5,449 bases of DNA, taken from Thermoleophilaceae bacterium. Its GTDB lineage: Bacteria; Actinomycetota; Thermoleophilia; Solirubrobacterales; Thermoleophilaceae. How positions within the stretch are numbered: position 1 is the stretch's first letter; each line of letters begins with the position of its first letter. The stretch covers positions 1-5,449 of the forward strand of contig JACCUO010000297.1 in NCBI GenBank assembly GCA_013811765.1. The letters are read 5' to 3'. Below the pieces are notes generated by a model. That model made no database searches. It saw only the letters and a list, made by a program, of their open reading frames with translations, and had not been told where the DNA came from. Of the stretch, positions 3,751-5,449 are shown piece by piece. The translations under genes and the position numbers were made by a program.

Positions 3751-5449
3751 GTGATTCGCGGCGAGCGCGGGCGCACGCGCAAGCTGGGCAAGCTGATGGC
3801 TCTGCTACGTCCCTATCGAGGGCGGGTCATCCTGATGTTCGTAGCGCTCGTGGCGGCTACCGCCGCCTCGCTCGCTCCCCCCTACCTCGCCGGCCGCGCG
3901 ATCGACGACGGTATCCGCGCCGGGGACCTGGGCGCCCTCACCCTGATCACGGCTTTGTTCCTCGCCGCGGCGCTGCTCAACTGGGGAGCGAGCTACGCGC
4001 AGACCTACCTCACGAGCTGGGTCGGGCAGCGCGCGCTGCAGGACCTGCGGTCGCGGATCTTCGCGCACCTCCAGTCGCTCTCGATCGGGTTCTACTCCCG
4101 CAACAGGGCGGGCATCCTGATCTCGCGCATGACCAACGACGTCGACGCGCTGGACCGTTTGGTGAACGACGGCATCGTGACGCTGTTCTCGGCATCGCTG
4201 ACGCTGCTGGGCGCAGCCGGCATCCTCGTGGTGCTCGACCCCCAGCTCGCGCTCGTGACCTTCGCCGTCTTTCCTGTGTTGATGCTGGGCAGCCTGGCGT
4301 TTCGCATCGCATCCTCGGGCGCCTACCGGCTGACACGCGAAAGAATCGCCCAGGTGACCGCCTACCTCCAGGAGGCCCTCTCCGGAATGCGGATCGTGCA
4401 CGGGTTCGGCCAGGAGGCACGTCACGAGCGTCGCTTCGCCGAGCTCAACGAGTTCAACCGCAACGCAAACATGCAGACGGTCCGCCTGAACGCGGCCTAC
4501 TTCCCCGCGGTCGAGCTGCTGTCCGCCGTGGCCACCGCGTGCATCCTGCTCTACGGCGGCAACCAGGTCGTGGACGGCGCGGTCACGATCGGCGTACTGG
4601 CGTCCTTCGTCTTCTATCTACAGACGTTCTTCGACCCGATCCAGCAGCTCTCACAGCTCTACACCACCTACCAGGGAGGCATGGCCGCGCTCGACAAGAT
4701 CTTCCTGCTGCTCGACGAAGAGCCCGACGTGCGCGACGCCGAGGATGCGATCGAGCTGCCGCGCGTGCGGGGTGAGATCCGCTTTGAGGATGTGGACTTC
4801 CGCTACGGGGTGCCTGCCCCCGGCGAGGACGCGTCTACGGCGGACGGGCCGGGCCGGGCCGGTGGCGCATCCTCGGCGGGCGGGGGTGCTGCTCCCGCTA
4901 CCGTACTCGCGCTCGAGGGCATCTCGCTCGAGGTGCCCGCAGGCCAGACGGTGGCGCTGGTGGGGTCCACAGGCGCGGGCAAGTCGACGCTCGCGAAGCT
5001 CGCGGCCCGGTTCTATGACCCGGCGCGCGGGCGGGTGCTTGTGGACGGCCACGACCTGCGCACCGTCACCCAGCGCTCACTGCGCTCACAGCTGGGGGTG
5101 GTGCCGCAGGAGGGCTACCTCTTCTCAGGCACGATCGGCGACAACATCGCCTTCGCCCGGCCAGACGGCAGTCGGGAGGAGGTCGAGGCCGCGGCGGCGG
5201 CCGTGGGGGCCCACGAGTTCATCGAACGGCTGCCCGAGGGCTACGACACCGAGGTGGGCGAGCGTGGTGGCCACCTCTCGGCAGGCCAGCGCCAGCTCGT
5301 GGCCTTCGCCCGCGCGGCCGCCGCCGATCCGCGGATCCTGATCCTCGACGAGGCCACCTCCAACGTGGACGTGCACACCGAGGCGCGGATCGAGCGCGGC
5401 CTGCGCCGCCTGCTGGCGGGCCGCACGGCAATCGTGATCGCCCACCGCC
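3751..5449 (+). CDS. ABC exporter half-transporter, catalytic subunit (3' truncated by window edge)
   Basis: 566 residues are visible and the frame is open at the edge; only the last few dozen residues should be missing. It is a six-helix membrane domain (helices near 27-50, 61-82, 142-162, 165-186, 253-275 and 284-303) followed by an MdlB/TM288-like ATPase. Visible motifs are A-loop Tyr352, Walker A GSTGAGKS (405-412), Q-loop Gln453 (VVPQEGYLFSG), signature LSAGQ (509-513), Walker B plus catalytic Glu ILILDE (529-534), D-loop SNVD (537-540) and H-loop His565. The catalytic residues are intact, while the signature has Ala for the first Gly, as expected for the subunit whose signature faces the partner's degenerate Walker site. 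A roughly 30-residue Gly/Ala/Pro-rich insertion interrupts the ATPase after Tyr352. The start is uncertain: GTG 3751 leaves 26 bp after the previous stop, a CTG at 3721 would overlap that stop as CTGA, and ATG 3796 is closest to the first helix. Pairing with the upstream subunit in one operon is the natural reading. Confidence 0.93.
   Translation, partial: MIRGERGRTRKLGKLMALLRPYRGRVILMFVALVAATAASLAPPYLAGRAIDDGIRAGDLGALTLITALFLAAALLNWGASYAQTYLTSWVGQRALQDLRSRIFAHLQSLSIGFYSRNRAGILISRMTNDVDALDRLVNDGIVTLFSASLTLLGAAGILVVLDPQLALVTFAVFPVLMLGSLAFRIASSGAYRLTRERIAQVTAYLQEALSGMRIVHGFGQEARHERRFAELNEFNRNANMQTVRLNAAYFPAVELLSAVATACILLYGGNQVVDGAVTIGVLASFVFYLQTFFDPIQQLSQLYTTYQGGMAALDKIFLLLDEEPDVRDAEDAIELPRVRGEIRFEDVDFRYGVPAPGEDASTADGPGRAGGASSAGGGAAPATVLALEGISLEVPAGQTVALVGSTGAGKSTLAKLAARFYDPARGRVLVDGHDLRTVTQRSLRSQLGVVPQEGYLFSGTIGDNIAFARPDGSREEVEAAAAAVGAHEFIERLPEGYDTEVGERGGHLSAGQRQLVAFARAAAADPRILILDEATSNVDVHTEARIERGLRRLLAGRTAIVIAHR
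4810..4902 (+). other. Low-complexity Gly/Ala/Ser/Pro insertion within the catalytic subunit's ATPase domain
   Basis: Residues about 354-384 of the second transporter read VPAPGEDASTADGPGRAGG and on through ASSAGGGAAPAT, between the A-loop aromatic (Y352) and the strand LALEGISLEV. Canonical exporters have only a short turn of about 5-8 residues here. The reading frame is kept on both sides, so this is an in-frame expansion and not a frameshift. It is probably a flexible surface loop near the adenine-binding side. Confidence 0.7.

Noticed and set aside
3805..4425. 206-codon open frame on the reverse strand inside the second ABC gene
   Set aside because: It is antisense to the conserved membrane domain, and the composition (Glu/Arg/Gln/His-rich, low hydrophobicity) is typical of a shadow frame.

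Overview
The window is GC-rich, high-GC3 bacterial chromosome carrying ordinary housekeeping and envelope genes. No mobile element, CRISPR array, tRNA or rRNA is visible. The partial thioredoxin-like gene at the left edge, the SRPBCC protein and the paired ABC half-transporters all have an actinobacterial look. My best guess is the class Thermoleophilia (Solirubrobacterales-like), but that rests on remembered family resemblance and was not computed.

Layout. 1-247 (+): the C-terminal 81 residues of a thioredoxin-fold protein, cut by the window edge just after its active-site region. 262-552 (-): a small, very acidic, probably disordered protein with a strong Shine-Dalgarno, convergent with the first gene. 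553-711: a 159-bp divergent intergenic region with a possible general-stress-type promoter for the acidic gene, a small GC-only inverted repeat, and a -10-like box 11 bp before the next gene. 712-1170 (+): a membrane-anchored protein with two LysM domains. 1185-1370 (-): a 61-residue zinc-ribbon protein, convergent with the LysM gene. 1381-1428 (+): a possible 15-codon leader ORF beginning with four ATGs, whose stop overlaps the TTG start of the next gene. 1425-1907 (+): a 160-residue SRPBCC ligand-binding protein. 1925-3724 and 3751-5449 (+): two ABC half-transporters in tandem, the second running off the right edge just after its H-loop histidine.

How they work together. The two ABC genes are the main functional unit. 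Each has six predicted membrane helices and one nucleotide-binding domain, and the motifs are complementary. The first subunit has Asp in place of the catalytic Glu after Walker B and Asp at the Q-loop position, but a perfect LSGGQ signature. The second has canonical Walker A, Q-loop, catalytic Glu and H-loop, with an LSAGQ signature. This is the known pattern of a heterodimeric exporter with one degenerate and one working ATP site (as in TM287/288, BmrCD and LmrCD). The other genes have mixed orientations and no obvious shared pathway. The LysM protein points to the cell wall and the thioredoxin-like protein to redox chemistry.

I did not find a convincing undescribed system. The items most worth checking are the tandem-ATG leader ORF coupled by TTGA to the SRPBCC gene, the low-complexity insertion inside the second transporter's nucleotide-binding domain, the Q-loop Gln-to-Asp change in the first transporter, and the unassigned acidic protein with a possible stress promoter.
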